A DNA stretch of 64,000 nt, from the NCBI RefSeq assembly GCF_020520425.1, contig NC_079488.1, positions 18,168,247-18,232,246 on the forward strand, written 5' to 3'. Positions 1 to 13,100 of this stretch are shown here, in pieces (the stretch's first letter is position 1; each line of letters begins with the position of its first letter). Origin of the DNA: Spinacia oleracea. Its lineage: Eukaryota > Streptophyta > Magnoliopsida > Caryophyllales > Amaranthaceae. A program made the translations under genes and the position numbers. The notes below the pieces were generated by a model. That model was given only the letters and a program-made list of their open reading frames with translations, was not told the DNA's origin and searched no databases.

Positions 1-83
1 AATGCAATATTATAGATCATTTCATAACATTAATACAATATTATAGGTTAGTATTTAGTTTGTAATATCAATCGAGATTACGG

Positions 84-310
84 CTCTATTATGTTCACCC
101 TATTTCCACTTCTTTCAGGAAAAATAAGTTCAGATAAGTTAAGTTAAGTTAAGTTAAGTTCATATAAGTTCGGGAAAAATAAGGGTCGGTGAAGTCCAAT
201 TTATAATAAAAAAAAGGTTCTAATAAGCTTAGACAAGTTCAGTTAAGTTAAGTTCAGATAAGATATATTCAGAAAAATTAAGTGAAAATCAGGTGAATAG
301 AACACACCCT
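84..310. mobile_element. AAGTT-rich MITE-like element in LHCA6 intron
   Basis: The ends are imperfect inverted copies: the left end reads TCTATTATGTTCACC and the right end, reverse-complemented, reads GTGTTCTATTCACCTG. Between them lies a run of AAGTT/ATAAGTTCAG units (about 130-300). No coding potential and no clear target duplication. A similar AAGTT-rich block sits in a COQ9 intron at 9597-9965, so this looks like a short non-autonomous repeat family. Boundaries are approximate. Confidence 0.45.
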
Positions 311-459
311 ACATGTATAACATGTCATATGTGATATGTCACATACATCCATGTGAATATGTGATGAAAGAGTTAGATGAATGTTTGTTGCAACTTTTTT
401 AAGTATTCATCATCAACAATGCTGACTATGAACCTATCTTTTACCTCCATTGTTTGTAG

Positions 460-1430
460 TCTTCCAGGTGATTTTGGCTTCGACCCACTTGGATTAGGTA
501 AATATTATTATTGTATACATCAAACTTAAGTTATAATTATAGGTTAACATATCAACTAAAAAAAATCAAAAAAACTAAATGCAGGGTCAGACCCAGAAAC
601 ACTAAGATGGTTTGCACAAGCAGAGCTAATGCACAGCAGATGGGCAATGCTAGCAGTAGCAGGAATCCTCATCCCCGAATGGCTCGAGTCCATCGGTCTA
701 ATGGAAAACTTCAACTGGTACGATGCTGGGTCCCGTGAGTACTTTGCAGACCCAACCACCTTATTTGTGGTGCAACTAGCCTTAATGGGTTGGGTCGAGG
801 GTAGGAGATGGGCTGACTACGTGAACCCTGGATGTGTCGACATTGAACCCAAGTTACCCAACAGGAAGAACCCGAAACCTGATGTGGGTTACCCGGGTGG
901 GCTATGGTTTGATTTCATGATGTGGGGAAGAGGGTCGCCTGAGCCCGTCATGGTTCTAAGGACAAAGGAGATCAAGAATGGGAGGCTAGCTATGTTAGCC
1001 TTTGTTGGGTTGTGTTTTCAAGCTGTTTATACCGGGGAAGGCCCTCTTGAGAACCTTAGTAGGCACGTTGCTGATCCCGGTCACTGTAATATCTTCTCGG
1101 TAAATACATTCTAAACATGACTCTCATTTCAATTCCTACGTATTAGCAAGTCCCGTCTCTTATTTATGATTGTTTGCAAAGTACTACCTAAGTGTTTAGT
1201 TATTGTTGTCAATTATATCTTTAGCCCATATTCCAGCCAATTAGTCATTAAACATATCATAATCAAATGTTAATCATACTTTAATTTATCACTGATCCCG
1301 ATCACTGTAATATCTTCTCGGTAAATACATTCTAAACACGAACTCTCATTTCCTAACGTATTATCAAGTCTCGTCTCTTTTTTCTTATGTTTGTTTGGTT
1401 ATTTGATTAAAGGCCTTCTCACCACACTGA
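460..1430 (+). CDS. LHCA6: Photosystem I chlorophyll a/b-binding protein, LHCA6/LHCA2 type (3' part)
   Basis: This is a light-harvesting protein of the thylakoid LHCI antenna; in Arabidopsis, Lhca6 helps dock NDH to photosystem I (family knowledge). Three exons are visible: 460-497, 585-1099 and 1413-1430, with GT-AG borders and matching phases. They encode LPGDFGFDPLGLG and then SDPETLRW, AELMHSRWAMLAVAG (helix 1), WYDAGSREYFADPTTLF, DVGYPGGLWFD, EIKNGRLAMLAF (helix 3 with the ExxNGR chlorophyll motif) and ADPGHCNIFS, ending AFSPH-stop. About 190 residues are present; the transit peptide and N-terminus lie before base 1. The DVGYPGGLWFD and SREYFADPTTLFVVQ segments favour the Lhca2/Lhca6 branch over Lhca1, 3, 4 or 5; the choice of Lhca6 over Lhca2 is less sure. 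The exon 585-1099 end and its donor are duplicated in the last intron (1292-1386). Confidence 0.88.
1071..1386 (+). repeat. Duplicated exon end plus splice donor in LHCA6
   Basis: The last 29 bases of the large LHCA6 exon and the start of the intron (1071 to about 1165) recur with few differences at 1292 to about 1386, an offset of 221 bases. Both copies contain the donor context TTCTCG|GTAAAT (donors at 1100 and 1321). Use of the downstream donor would keep an in-frame TAA at 1112-1114. Confidence 0.85.
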
Positions 1431-2570
1431 TGCATGTTACCGCGGCTTCAAGCAAAGGCAGAGACTAGGGTTAGCACTATGCGCGTGGAAGCAAATATGT
1501 ACAAACTAACAAGAAACCGGTAGAAAATTCCTACCGATACTAATTGATAGTAACATTCATGTATTTATTTATGTTATATACCAAGTATAAACAATAGCTA
1601 CTTGCAAATGATTGAAGTTATTAACAAACCATGTTCAAATGTAAGGAAATGGATGAAACAATACATTTGTGAAATGCCTTAACGATTGTTTCATGTTGAA
1701 TATCAACCCTAGATTCATTGTCGTTGTTGTTCCCTTTCCACAGCCGAAAATTCCCTGAATGGTAATGAAAAGAAAGCTAGTCGGGGTATATTTGGCGACA
1801 AGCTTAGTTCTCTTCACCTTATTCTTATTGCTTATTTGATACGGAGTACATAAGAAAAATCAGACCAGAAAAAGCAAAAAACATTCACATAAAACATTCA
1901 TATCAGATCAGGTGAAGAGAACATCTTAATTACATTACCATGAGATTTTTCTTACAAAAACGCATACAAAACACGAAGCATAATTTTCACACTTTATTAC
2001 TGCCTACCAATTACCAAATGGACGTAAATAGATAACACGTTTGTCTTGCAACAAAAAAAAACAGTTTGGTAGGTATACTGGATCACAATCTCTTACCCTA
2101 TATTTCCTCCTAAAATTTATCAGCAATGAGTTTGGTAGAACAAAAATGGATGGTCCATTGAAAGTGTGTATCTGTATTGAAGCCTATCCCCTTAATTGGC
2201 GCTCAATCTCTCTGTCTTTTGTGAACCTATTCTTAGCAAATCCCCCTCTGATGGCAGCAATCTCTTAACATTTTTCACACATGAATCATGAAAGATAGAG
2301 AAAACTATGACACATTGCAACACTCAAAATTACCTAATTATCAATAACAATAATCAAGATCAACCAATTATCAAAATCCCTCAACCACCCACCCAAAAAA
2401 AAAAACAAAAAAAAAAAACAGAGGAATTTCCTTTCTTCCATAGCAGAGGAATTTCCTTCTCCCATTTTTTGCATTTTTCTCCTGAATTTCTTGTTTTTTT
2501 TGAACAGAGGTTAAAGAAACAAGAACAACAAAAAGAAAGAAAAAAACAAAAAAAACAGCAAAGTCTTTAA
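1431..2570. promoter_or_regulatory. LHCA6 3' flank and upstream region of the receptor kinase gene
   Basis: No reading frame here looks coding. The first part should hold the LHCA6 3' UTR. The last 200 bases before the kinase ATG (2376-2570) are a long A- and purine-rich tract with CTTTC/TTTTT interruptions, typical of a plant 5' leader. I see no confident TATA box or named promoter element. Confidence 0.4.
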
Positions 2571-5500
2571 ATGTCCGCTGTTCGATTCCTCCTCCTCCTC
2601 CTCTGCCTCTCATTATCACCTCCGTGTTCGGTGTCGATCACGGAGGCAGAAGCCCTCTTGGCGTTCAAGACTTCGCTGTCGAACACGGCATTATTAGACA
2701 GTTGGAAACCCAACTCAGACCCCTGCAAGGACAAATGGGAAGGTGTGTTCTGTAAAGAAGGGAATCCTGCTATGATCATTCGTTTACATTTAACAAGAAT
2801 GAGCCTTTCGGGTTCCATTGATGTGGATTCTTTAGCTACATTTACAAAATTGAAGACTCTTAGCCTTTCGAATAACTCGTTTTCAGGTCCATTACCTCCT
2901 TTTAATCTGTTGAAGGGTTTGAGATCACTTTATATTAGCTCCAACAAATTTTCAGGGGAAATTCCTGGTGATTTTTTTGCTGATACAACATTAAGGAGAA
3001 TATGGTTGTCAGATAATGAGTTTTCTGGTAAAATACCTGAATCATTAGGGAAATTGTCAGGGTTGATGGCACTTCATTTGGAAAGGAACAAATTTAATGG
3101 CCCTATACCTGATATTTCACAGGAAACTTTAACTGAGTTAGATATGTCAGGGAATATGTTACAAGGGCAGGTTCCGACGAGTATGGTGAGGTACGGGGTG
3201 GGTGCGTTTAAGGATAACTCGGGCCTTTGTGGGCCGCCAATGGGCAAAGAATGCAGAGGTTTGAGAAACAAAGGCGGTAATGGAAAGGTTACTATAGGGA
3301 TAATGGTGGGAATTGTGGTGGTTATGACTGTAGTTCTCATCATAACAACCATGAAGAAGTCTAAACATCACAGGGATGAATCTTTCAATGCGTATAACAA
3401 GGCCCCGGTGGAAGATGTGGTGGAGGTTCGTGTACAAGGTAACTCCCGAACTGCTGGTGGTGGTGGGAGTGCTAGAAGTCAAGGAAGTGGTGGTGTTATT
3501 TCTGCTGGTGGTAGTGTTATTTCAGGTAGTGGTTCAAAAAAATCAAATGCTAGTGATTCATCAAATAAGAAGGGGAGTGAACATGGGAGTAGTAGAAAAG
3601 GGTCACAAGGAAAAAATGCAGGGATTGGGGATTTAACTGTGATTAATAACGATAAGGGCACGTTTGGTTTGGCTGATTTGATGAAGGCGTCTGCTGAGGT
3701 GTTGGGGAACGGAGCTCTAGGGTCGGCCTATAAGGCTATCATGTCTAATGGGGTGTCTGTTGTGGTTAAGAGGATAAGGGATATGAATAAGTTAGGGAAA
3801 GATGAATTTGATGCTGCAATTAGAAGGATTGGGAAACTTAGGCATAAGAATATCTTGACACCCTTAGCTTACCATTATCGAAAAGAAGAGAAGCTTGTGG
3901 TTTCAGAGTATGTTCCTAAAGGCAGCTTGTTGTATGTCCTGCATGGTACGTTTTCTTATTCTTACAATATAAATATAATGCTTAATTATCATATTCCTGT
4001 ATGTTGCAATCCTCCTGTGACTGTAATTAGTAAATTACATCAATTAGAGAATCTGCTGTCAGTTAGCACTTAGCACCCTTCAATACTGTCCAAACATAGA
4101 AATTTTAGCACAAAGAACTTCCTGCAGTTCAGATTTTCAAAGATGAAAAGGATTTGTATGCTTATGTTAAGACCTGTCAAACAACGACCCGCCCCGAAAA
4201 TACTGGGTCTTGAACAAGATTTTGTGACCTGAAACCGATTCTATCCGAACCCGAACAACCTAAAAGTAATAAGTCAAAACCCGATTGAACCCGTTTTGAC
4301 CCTATTGATTAAAAATTGTTGTATTTATAGTAAGAAATGAGGTTTAAGAAATTTTAAGCACAATAAACACGTTGTTGTTAGTAATGTTGGGTGCAATTTG
4401 ATTTTGATTTGAATTATACTCCATTTTATGGTTGAATTTGACCAAGTATAAATTTGTTTATTTGTGTGCATATTTTTTATATTTATTACACAAATTAATG
4501 AAAATATAATACTATGCATTTTAGAATCTCCCAACCCGTTGATTCGACCCGAACCTGAAAGTTTGGTCTAGAACAAGCATTTTGTAAACCCGAATCCAAG
4601 TGACCGACCTGAATTAAATCGGACCCGAAAGTAATTTTTTTTTATAACCCGGCCCGTTTGACAGGTCTACTTGTGTTATCTTTGTTTCTCCTTAATTCTT
4701 TTTCTGAAACTAAAGTATTTGATTGAACCCAAAGAGGTCTTATCTCCTCCAATTGAACATAACTGCATACGCTGAAGTACAGAAATCGATCCTGCAGGAA
4801 GTCTGACTTTGTTTTTTTCTTTTTTTTGTGTGTGGCCAAACACTCCTGTTTCTCAAAAGTGTTTCTCTAGAAACAGTTTCTGGAAAACTACTTCTGCGAA
4901 ACAAAAGTCGTTTTGTAGAAGCTAGTGCCTACATAAACTGAAGGACAGAAATCCATCCTGCAGGAAGTCTGATTTTTTTTTTCCTGTGTATGGTGTTTCA
5001 GGGGATCGAGGACTAACTCATGCAGACCTCAACTTGGCTACACGACTAAGGATCATAAAAGGCATAGCCAGCGGGGTGCAATACCTATACGCAGAGCTCT
5101 CTGACTATGAGCTTCCACACGGGAACCTAAAGTCCAGCAACATTTTTCTGGGCAGCAACTATGAACCACTTCTAGCTGACTATGGTTTTTTCAGACTGGT
5201 AACACCTACACAAGCAGCACAAGGTCTGTTTGCTTATAAATCACCTGAATCAGTTGAGACCCAGCAAGTCTCTTCTAAAGGAGATGTATATTGTCTTGGG
5301 ATTGTCATCCTCGAATTGGTTACAGGGAAATTCCCTTCTCAATATCTAAATACAGGCAAAGGGGGCACTAATGTAATTCAATGGGTTAAAACAGCCATTG
5401 AGGAGAAGAACGAATCTGGGTTTTTAGACCCGGAAATAGCATCCTCTACAGATTCTTCGCTCGAGGCTATGATACAACTCCTACATTTAGGGGCGACTTG

Positions 5501-5576
5501 TACAGAGACTGATCCTAATAAACGGCCTACAATGGAGAATGTAATCAAGAGGATAGAGGAGATACAGGGTGCTTAA
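2571..5576 (+). CDS. Pollen-receptor-like kinase (LRR receptor, atypical kinase domain)
   Basis: Two exons, 2571-3945 and 5002-5576 (donor CATG|GTACG, acceptor TTTCAG|GGG, phase 1), give 649 aa. Order: signal peptide (1-22, leucine-rich), N-terminal LRR cap with paired Cys (about 25-62), about five LRRs (70-205), Cys pair GLCGPPMGKEC (218-228), one membrane helix (240-260), a Gly/Ser-rich juxtamembrane linker (295-350), and a kinase-like domain (365-645). The layout and the TFGLADLMKASAEVLGNG segment are those of the PRK family, which sense peptides at the pollen-tube tip (family knowledge). Glycine loop GNGALGSAYKA and Lys400 are present, but HRD is HGN (498-500) and DFG is DYG (518-520), so catalysis is doubtful, as for many PRKs. 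The intron holds a hAT-like MITE. The ATG is the first in frame after the purine-rich leader. Confidence 0.92.
4169..4669. mobile_element. hAT-type MITE in the receptor-kinase intron
   Basis: The ends are inverted repeats (AGACCTGTCAAAC at 4170-4182; GTTTGACAGGTCT at 4656-4668). The flanks are an 8-bp duplication with one mismatch, CTTATGTT (4161-4168) and CTTGTGTT (4670-4677), as hAT elements make. The interior is rich in (A)CCCGAACCCG near both ends and AT-rich in the middle; no transposase. It has the same style as the element at 29609-30163. Confidence 0.8.
4763..4972. repeat. Flanking duplication with small insert near intron acceptor
   Basis: A segment ending ATCCTGCAGGAAGTCTGA occurs at 4763-4806 and again at 4925-4972, about 160 bases apart, just upstream of the exon 2 acceptor at 5001. 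Between them is a GTTTCT/AGAAAC-rich stretch with inverted pieces (TTTCTCAAAAGTG, ACTTCTGCGAAAC), which may be a tiny insertion. No function is apparent. Confidence 0.6.
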
Positions 5577-7189
5577 AGAAGAAGGAATCCGACCATGATG
5601 CATGATGTGTGTGCTTGTATGTGCAAGAGAGTGGCGAATTTCTCAGCAATCTCATAATTAATGCCAAAATCAAAAGGCTAATCTCGGTAAATTCGAAAAT
5701 TCAGAAGATCAATTTCAAGGCGTGTTAACAGGATGAAAATTACAGTAATTATTTTGGTTTTTTGAGTGCTTAAATGTGATATAACATGAGAGCTGACAGC
5801 TACTGTATTTCATGATCAAATTCTCATTTTGTTTTGTCTAGGTTTTTTGTTTTGTTTTGTTTTTCCTGTTCTTTAAGTTAGGATGTTTGGGAATGTTTGG
5901 GAAAGAAAACTAAGGTACAATAGAAAGATTTATGTTGTTTGTATTTTGTAGGAAAAAATAAAAAATTTGTCAGATTATTCATGCTTTATGTAAAACCATT
6001 TCTGTTGATGACCTTAATCATGCATGAAGCCATGAAGTATGTATCTGTGAATGGAGTCACTTCATGTACAACGGTTCTATGTTCTTTGGACTTCCGCCGT
6101 TCCTTTTTAGTTGACACGTTTCTTTTATCACGTTTTGTCAATACTTGTATTGCATGCCTTTTCGGTAGTGTTAGGGGAAGCAAGAATGATTGCATAGTTG
6201 CATCAAAAGGTTTTGCACGCACAAGATGTACAATAACTTTACTATACATCGGGATAATTTTTAAACAATTTTTTTTGTAACTTTTAACATGTTTTGATTA
6301 AATTTTATATTATGCAAAAAAAATGATGGATAAACATTTTAAAGGTTAAATGGTTACCTTTATAAGTATTAGTGATTTTGACAAAATACTTTTTATTTTT
6401 ATTACAATGAAAAAATTTATCACCTAAAGAATAAACAACTTTTATATTATATCACGATAATTTTAAGTATTTTGAGTTATCTTTTACTCCGATGTACAAT
6501 GTTTATTATACACCACCTTCACATAAGAATTTATTGGATACCTTTTTTCATTTTGACATACTTGGTACAGTACTTATTTATATTTCTATAGTCTATATAA
6601 CCCTCAGTATATAACCCTCAGATAGGCCACCAGGCTTAATCTTCTACGCCATCCGGCTGCAGTTTCTATAATCAAAATTGCCTCATTCCCAGAAGTTTTC
6701 AATGATTCAGTTAACTTTTGATATATTCTATCAACCAATTAAAGCGAAAAATATCCAAGAATGCGTAAATGAGTTGCTTTCCATAAGTAAGAAAGGTATG
6801 TAAACATCATAAAAGTCGTAACAAACTAGCAGAATGACGAATGAAGTAATATCAACATCAAACAGAGTGACATTATTAGCACATCTGCACATCCAACAGT
6901 TTCATAAAAATTATTACTGTTTTATATAAAATGGAAGAGAAAATGAAGCCTTCTCTCTTTGCATCCCCTAATAGGTCACCAACAAGCAGGAGAAGCAAAA
7001 ACACCAGCAACATTGCAATTCTGAATGAATTCTAACCTTCCAAACGGCACAAGGCTAGGTCATAAATCCTAGGCAGGAGTCGGACGAGCTGCTTCATGTG
7101 TTTTTGTATAGAGAGCATTCAAATTTCAGCATATCCATATAATTGTAACTGCATGTTAAATTGTTTACACGTTTTTCAGGAAGGAGGAA
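5577..7189. other. Spacer between convergent genes (receptor kinase and COQ9)
   Basis: The two genes point toward each other, so this stretch holds both 3' UTRs and terminators. It is AT-rich. The open frames near 5939-6280 have no recognisable protein features and overlap on both strands, so I do not call them. No RNA gene or intact transposon is visible. Confidence 0.5.
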
Positions 7190-10100
7190 TCATCTTTTGA
7201 AAACTCCTTTCACTAGTCCCTGAAACGAGCCACCAAAGCCTGCACCTACAGCTTCCGCTAAATACTGAGCCTGCGTTTTCAAGAGAAATACAAAGATGAA
7301 GGAAATACAAAAGATGAAGGAAATACAAAAATAGCAAACCTCTTGCAAGGTCTTCTTTAAATCAGAACACAAAGATTTCCTACTCTATTCAGAAAACAAA
7401 GATGAAGGAAATACAAAAGATAGCAAACCTCTTGCAAGGTCTTCTTTAAATCAAAGGCATCACTAACTCGTGCATCCAAGAATGCCCATGTGTCCCGAAA
7501 ATCTGAAGAAAAAAATTGCATGCCCAGACTTGAGATTAAGTTATAACATATGCAGCCTACAGGGTAGACCGGTAGAAAATATATTTTAGAAAAATACGTG
7601 ATAAACAGAAATTTCTTTCCAGCTTTAAACTGCTGCGTCTTGTAAAAGACCCCAAGTGAAACATCACTTCTTGGAAGTTGGATCTCAACCAGATAGCAGA
7701 GCATGTAATGAAGCGAAGAAATGAACATCATTTGACATTCATCTTTGCAGAATTACCATATGGAAAGGCAAGAAATGTGCATATTCTTCTTGCCAGTTCA
7801 AATTTAGATACTCCTGTAATAGACTTTTTTTTGGGGGGGAAATTACAATGGACTCTACAAAAAAACCATGGACAATAAAATAAAAAATAAAACATAAAAA
7901 ATAGTTCTTGCCACTAAATTTCTCTCCTTCGTCACTACTGAAGTTTTTAAGGATCTTTACGAAAGTAGCTATATTAACAAAAGAGAAAAAACTAATTACA
8001 AAAATGACTACTTTGTAACTGTAATACCCAGTTTGACTAATTTAAAGTTCCATAAAAAACAATCCTTTTTTGGTTAGGTTTTGTACGTAGCTATCTCTCA
8101 TTTCCTCTTTCACTGCGGTACCACTTCTCCTTTATCAACACCATATTCGTGTAATATCTTTATAGCGCTATAATCTAACCACCAACCTCAATCATCTTGT
8201 TTCCCTTCCCACTCTACCCTTGACCGCCCCACCTTCTTCTCCATCGTGAAGCCACTGTAAATACCATCACCGCGTTTTCTGCTCAACATAAAACAGAGAC
8301 AACAACAATAAAGCCAGTCTTATTCCCAGATGGTGGGGTTGGTCTATCTTCTGATATGGTCATCCACAAAGACCCTCGTCCTCCATTCGATTCTATCTAG
8401 TCCTCTCAAACTCAGTTTCTCCATTTTAACTCCCTCCACCAAAGTTATTTGTGGCCTTTCTCGACTGCTCTGAGATCCCCATTACTCCCAACCCTCTACC
8501 TTCCTTACCGGTGCATCCTTTGGTGGACGTCTATGCCCAAACCATCATAAACCAATTCTCACTTATCTTATCCTCAATATCCGCAGTTCCAACTTTCCTC
8601 CAAATATATGACATTCCTAGTTCTATCACTGAAGGTGTCCCATATATACATCTCAAGAATTTTCTGTGTTCACAACATCATGTTGTTCTGTGTTTCTCCC
8701 TTCCCACTATTCCCTCTGTCACAACCAACAAGATCCCTAGAGGTTTCATTCGGTCATTAATGTGAAGTCAATCATCTGGTAAGTGACATAATGGGCCTGT
8801 TTGCAAACACCGTTTTGCCTCAAAATTAGAAGTTTCGGCCTACTTTGGCAGGAGTGGTCAAACCAGTTACTCCTAGTGTTGGGTAATGATCAGATTAGAA
8901 AAGAGGATAGGTGCTAAACCAGTGATTTTCAAAAAGCTCAAAGTAGCAGTGTTTTGCTATAGCTGTTTGGAATTGCAATTAAAAAACACACATTTTCCCA
9001 GCAGCTTCATATTAGACTGGTTTGGCCCCTCCATCCTTCGTCCTAGCTTTCTACTCAATATAAATTCAATACTCCCTCGATCACAATTTAATCGTAAAGA
9101 ACTTACACAATACCTCACCTAGTCAAACCCACTAATACAAAACTATCCGCTAATTTCCAAATAGGGCCAATATATGGATAGGAAATTAGGAATGCATCCT
9201 GAGATGAGGGGAGGGGAAGGGAGGAGACTGAGAAAACAAAAATAGATAATCTTCTTTTTATATAACTGCATGAAGCATAATAATAAGTATCAATATGTGA
9301 AGCAGAGATAAGGTGACATTCAATCAGCTTGAAGGTAACTAGTTATTGACTTATTGTCCTCACTAAGTCATTACTCAATAGTAGCTACTAGCTACTCTAG
9401 TCTTGTAAGATAACTCTTGTGATGCCAAACCTAACACTAGAGAAACTGTTCATTATAAAATCTATCCCTATTTCATTTTCAGCCAACAGACAAGGCCATG
9501 TTATAAATTCCGAGGTACCTCTAGGGTAACTTGGCAGTAAATTGAAAGTTAAGACGACTATACAAAGAAAATGTGAAAGTGGTCAAACCTTTCTAAGGCC
9601 CTGTTTTGTTTGACTTATTTCATACAAATAAGAGTAAATTCAGATAAGTAAAATTAAGTTCAGACATAATAAGTTGAGATAAGTTCAAACAAAACAAGTT
9701 GATGATGATTTTCAGGCAAAATATGATGATAAGTTTAAGTTGATGATAAGTTCAAAAAGAAATAAGTTGATGATAAGTTAAAACAAAATAACTTTAGCTC
9801 AAATAAATTTCAGACAATTCCGGACAAAAAAAAAAAAGTATTAGACAAATATCACACACAAATTCATTTCAAACAAAATAAGTCACTTCCACACAAGATA
9901 ATAAGTTCATTTCAATTTGCCCAAAATAAAATAAAATAATAACAAGTTCATTCAAACTGAACGAGTTTTTTTTCAACCAAATTAATTGCATATAAGTTGC
10001 GAAATTTCACAAAAGATAAGTTGAATAGTTCGGAGCCTAAGAGTAACAAAAGCAAATCATGGCATTGAGATAGTCTTGCACAATAAATAAAAAAACGTGT

Positions 10101-13100
10101 ACGCATGTTATGAGAACCAACATAACAAACCATGCACACAGGAGGATTAAACAAACCTGGAGACTTGTCAGTTAACATGTAAACCTCAGTTGTGGAGTAT
10201 ATTCCACCAAGCACAGTACGTTTCACATACCAATCAAAATCAGAGGCATCATCACCGGCAGCATGCCATATCTCATCAACTAAAGCAGCACGTTGCTTGA
10301 AACTTGTAGGGATATTTGTAGGCTGTGCCTATCAATCAAGACACAGTGTCTATAATCAACAGTCAAACAAAAAGTTGTGAGTTCTATAGACCATCTCGTA
10401 AGCTATTGCATACTACAGATTACTACTTCCACTCTTTTTTAGTTGTACCATATTGACTTGGCACGTTCATCAATGCACAATTTGATTATTAATATCTTTA
10501 ATCATCTACTACGTTTAAGTGAAAATATCCATTTTGAATATATCTAATTGAGATAGGTATAACAAGATCACACATTTTTTTTGTTTTTTCTTGTGTAAAT
10601 AATCAACAATGGTCAAAGATGAGTATATGAAAAGCAAAAAAGTCAATATGGTACAACAACAAAGCCTTAGTCCAAAATGATTTCGGGTCGGCTAACATGA
10701 ATCGTCATAGGAGATCGTCAATGTGACCAAATAAACAAGAAAGGAACGGGAAGTTAAAAGAATAAACAAAGAAGAGGGGGAAAGTGAAAGACAAAAGTCG
10801 ACATGAATCCACAAAACTATAGATTATCATGACATGAATCGACAAAAGTCAATATGGTATAACTTAAAAAAAATAGAGGAAGTAATCTTCCCTCAAAGGC
10901 TTCAAAACTATACATTCGTATCCTTAATCAATACATACTAACGGATCAGGGTGAGAATGGACAACACGTCACAGAATTAATACTTCATTCAAGTACATAT
11001 GCCATCAATCCCCAGCGATGTAAACAGTTTACATGATAATTACATCACCCATGTTTTCACGTGTAAGATAATATGTACGATTTTAGAATGTTATCTGTGT
11101 CCGAGACTCCAATAAATGTTTACATGCTTTTCCAATAGACAAATTTCATATTTACAATACCGGATTTTCCCCCTATTTGATTCAGATCACAATTAAAGTA
11201 CTTGATAAAGCCCATTTTCTTTCCATTTTCATGATTTTGATAAAGCTTTGCCTTTTCTTTCCCAGTTTTCATGATTCAGAATTTCAGATCGTGTGAGCGT
11301 ATCCTATTTCATTGACTTGGAAGTTGGAACAGAATTTGAAGAAAAATAAATGGCACGTCAAAGTCTGCAAATGACAGGGGAGAGAAACCTGAATACTAAG
11401 AGCCTGGGCCCATTTCGATATATATGGAGCCTGCATTTCCAGTCGGGTCCTCACAAGTTTTGATATGCGCTGACTGGGAATCAATTCCTTCAGCTCTGTG
11501 TCAGACTCAATTATATCAATAAGTCTTTCCAAACACTCATCCATGAAACACTGCAAAGGAAAAAGGAGAAGTGGAAAATATATTTAAAAAAGGGAGCGTC
11601 GGCATGTACGAAGTTTGATAAGAATTTAAGGTTTCATGGTAATAAAGGAATAAAGTTAATTGACAACAAAAACACCACAGACTACATGAAATGTTGATAC
11701 ATCAAGTACCAAAATGAGATATAATTACAAGTAAGGTTTCACTAGTAACCAGCCACTGATGCTACACAATCTTTGGCATTTACTGCCGTTACACAGTGAT
11801 CCAATAAAGGGGTAAGAGCTTTGCACTCTCTTCCTTAACCCTAACAAGTGAGAAAATTCTCAGTTGAAAAATGTTAACATCGAAGTTCGCAACACCTCAC
11901 TATTCCTACGCAATCTTTGAGTCATCTGGTGTCATCATGCAATAAGATGGAAACCCAGCCAGGCAACAATAAAGGAAAAGCATTCCAAGATAGTTTTAGG
12001 CATCATTCTTTGCAATGTAGAAAACTTATACTTTGTAAATGCCAAATCTTTATTTCTTCTAAACACGAGTCAAACAACAAAATGTATGAAACTAAATAGT
12101 CACATCATTCTTCAATTCCAACAAAATCACATGTTCTACACAAGATGGAACTTTTCACAGCTGCATCATTATGAAGTTTCTTATCAGGTATGGATGGTTA
12201 AATAAATCAGAATATCTCATAAAGATTAGCATCAAAATCGCTTTGTGATGTTGCAACTTCCATCAATATGCCAGCAATCAGCATGTTTTTAATTATTTAA
12301 TCAATACAGAAGCAGTATACCTCAACAAGGGCAGCTTCTTTCCTAGCAAATGACCCAAAAATCGAAGGAGAAATACCAACTTCCTTCGCGCCCGCCATCA
12401 TTGCTGCCTCACTCCAACCCAACCTCTCCTAGAGAACACAATCACAAAATTTAACGGATTAACCCCTCAACATTCCACTCTAAAACTAAGCCACGATTCA
12501 AGATTTCAACAACAGTACATATAATACCAACTTGATTTCATTTCCAAATCATTGTATTACAGGAACACTAAGACCAACATTTTTATCCCCACAAAACAAG
12601 AAGCTATACGAAAAAATCACTCGTTGATCAGTGTTAATAATGTTAAACAAAAACTGAATTATCAACAAATTTCCTCAAACTTAAGTTCACCCTGTAATGC
12701 GATTATGCTCACCATTTCATGACAGTAAACTCCCAGGAAAAAAAATGGTCCAAGGGTGGAGAAAGAGACAAGTGCTTACCACGTGACGTAGGGAAGCTTG
12801 AAGAACACGAGCCTGCTCCTCCTTGTATTCCACAATAGGGCGACTAGAGCGAGGTATTTCCGATGAAGACGACGTCGATTGAGAAGACGAAGAGGAATGA
12901 TCGGAAAAATTAGGGGTTTCAGATTGAGTGGAGTCAAAACTGGGAGGATTGGGGTTAGGGTTAGAAGCGGAAAATGAGTGATTAGAAGTGGAAGTAGAAA
13001 ATCGAGAGGAAGTGAGAATTGAAGAGCGATGATAGTTAAGAAGAGTAGTAGTGATGCTTCTACTATTGCTAACGGTTTTGATTGATCGGAGAGAGTCGGC

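Noticed and set aside
5939..6280. 113-codon frame after the receptor kinase
   Set aside because: No recognisable motif, overlaps an opposite-strand frame of the same quality, and is in the likely 3' spacer.
8451..8765. 104-codon frame in COQ9 intron 4
   Set aside because: Pro/Ser/Ile-rich, no homology recognised, and in a repeat-filled intron; kept only as a note.
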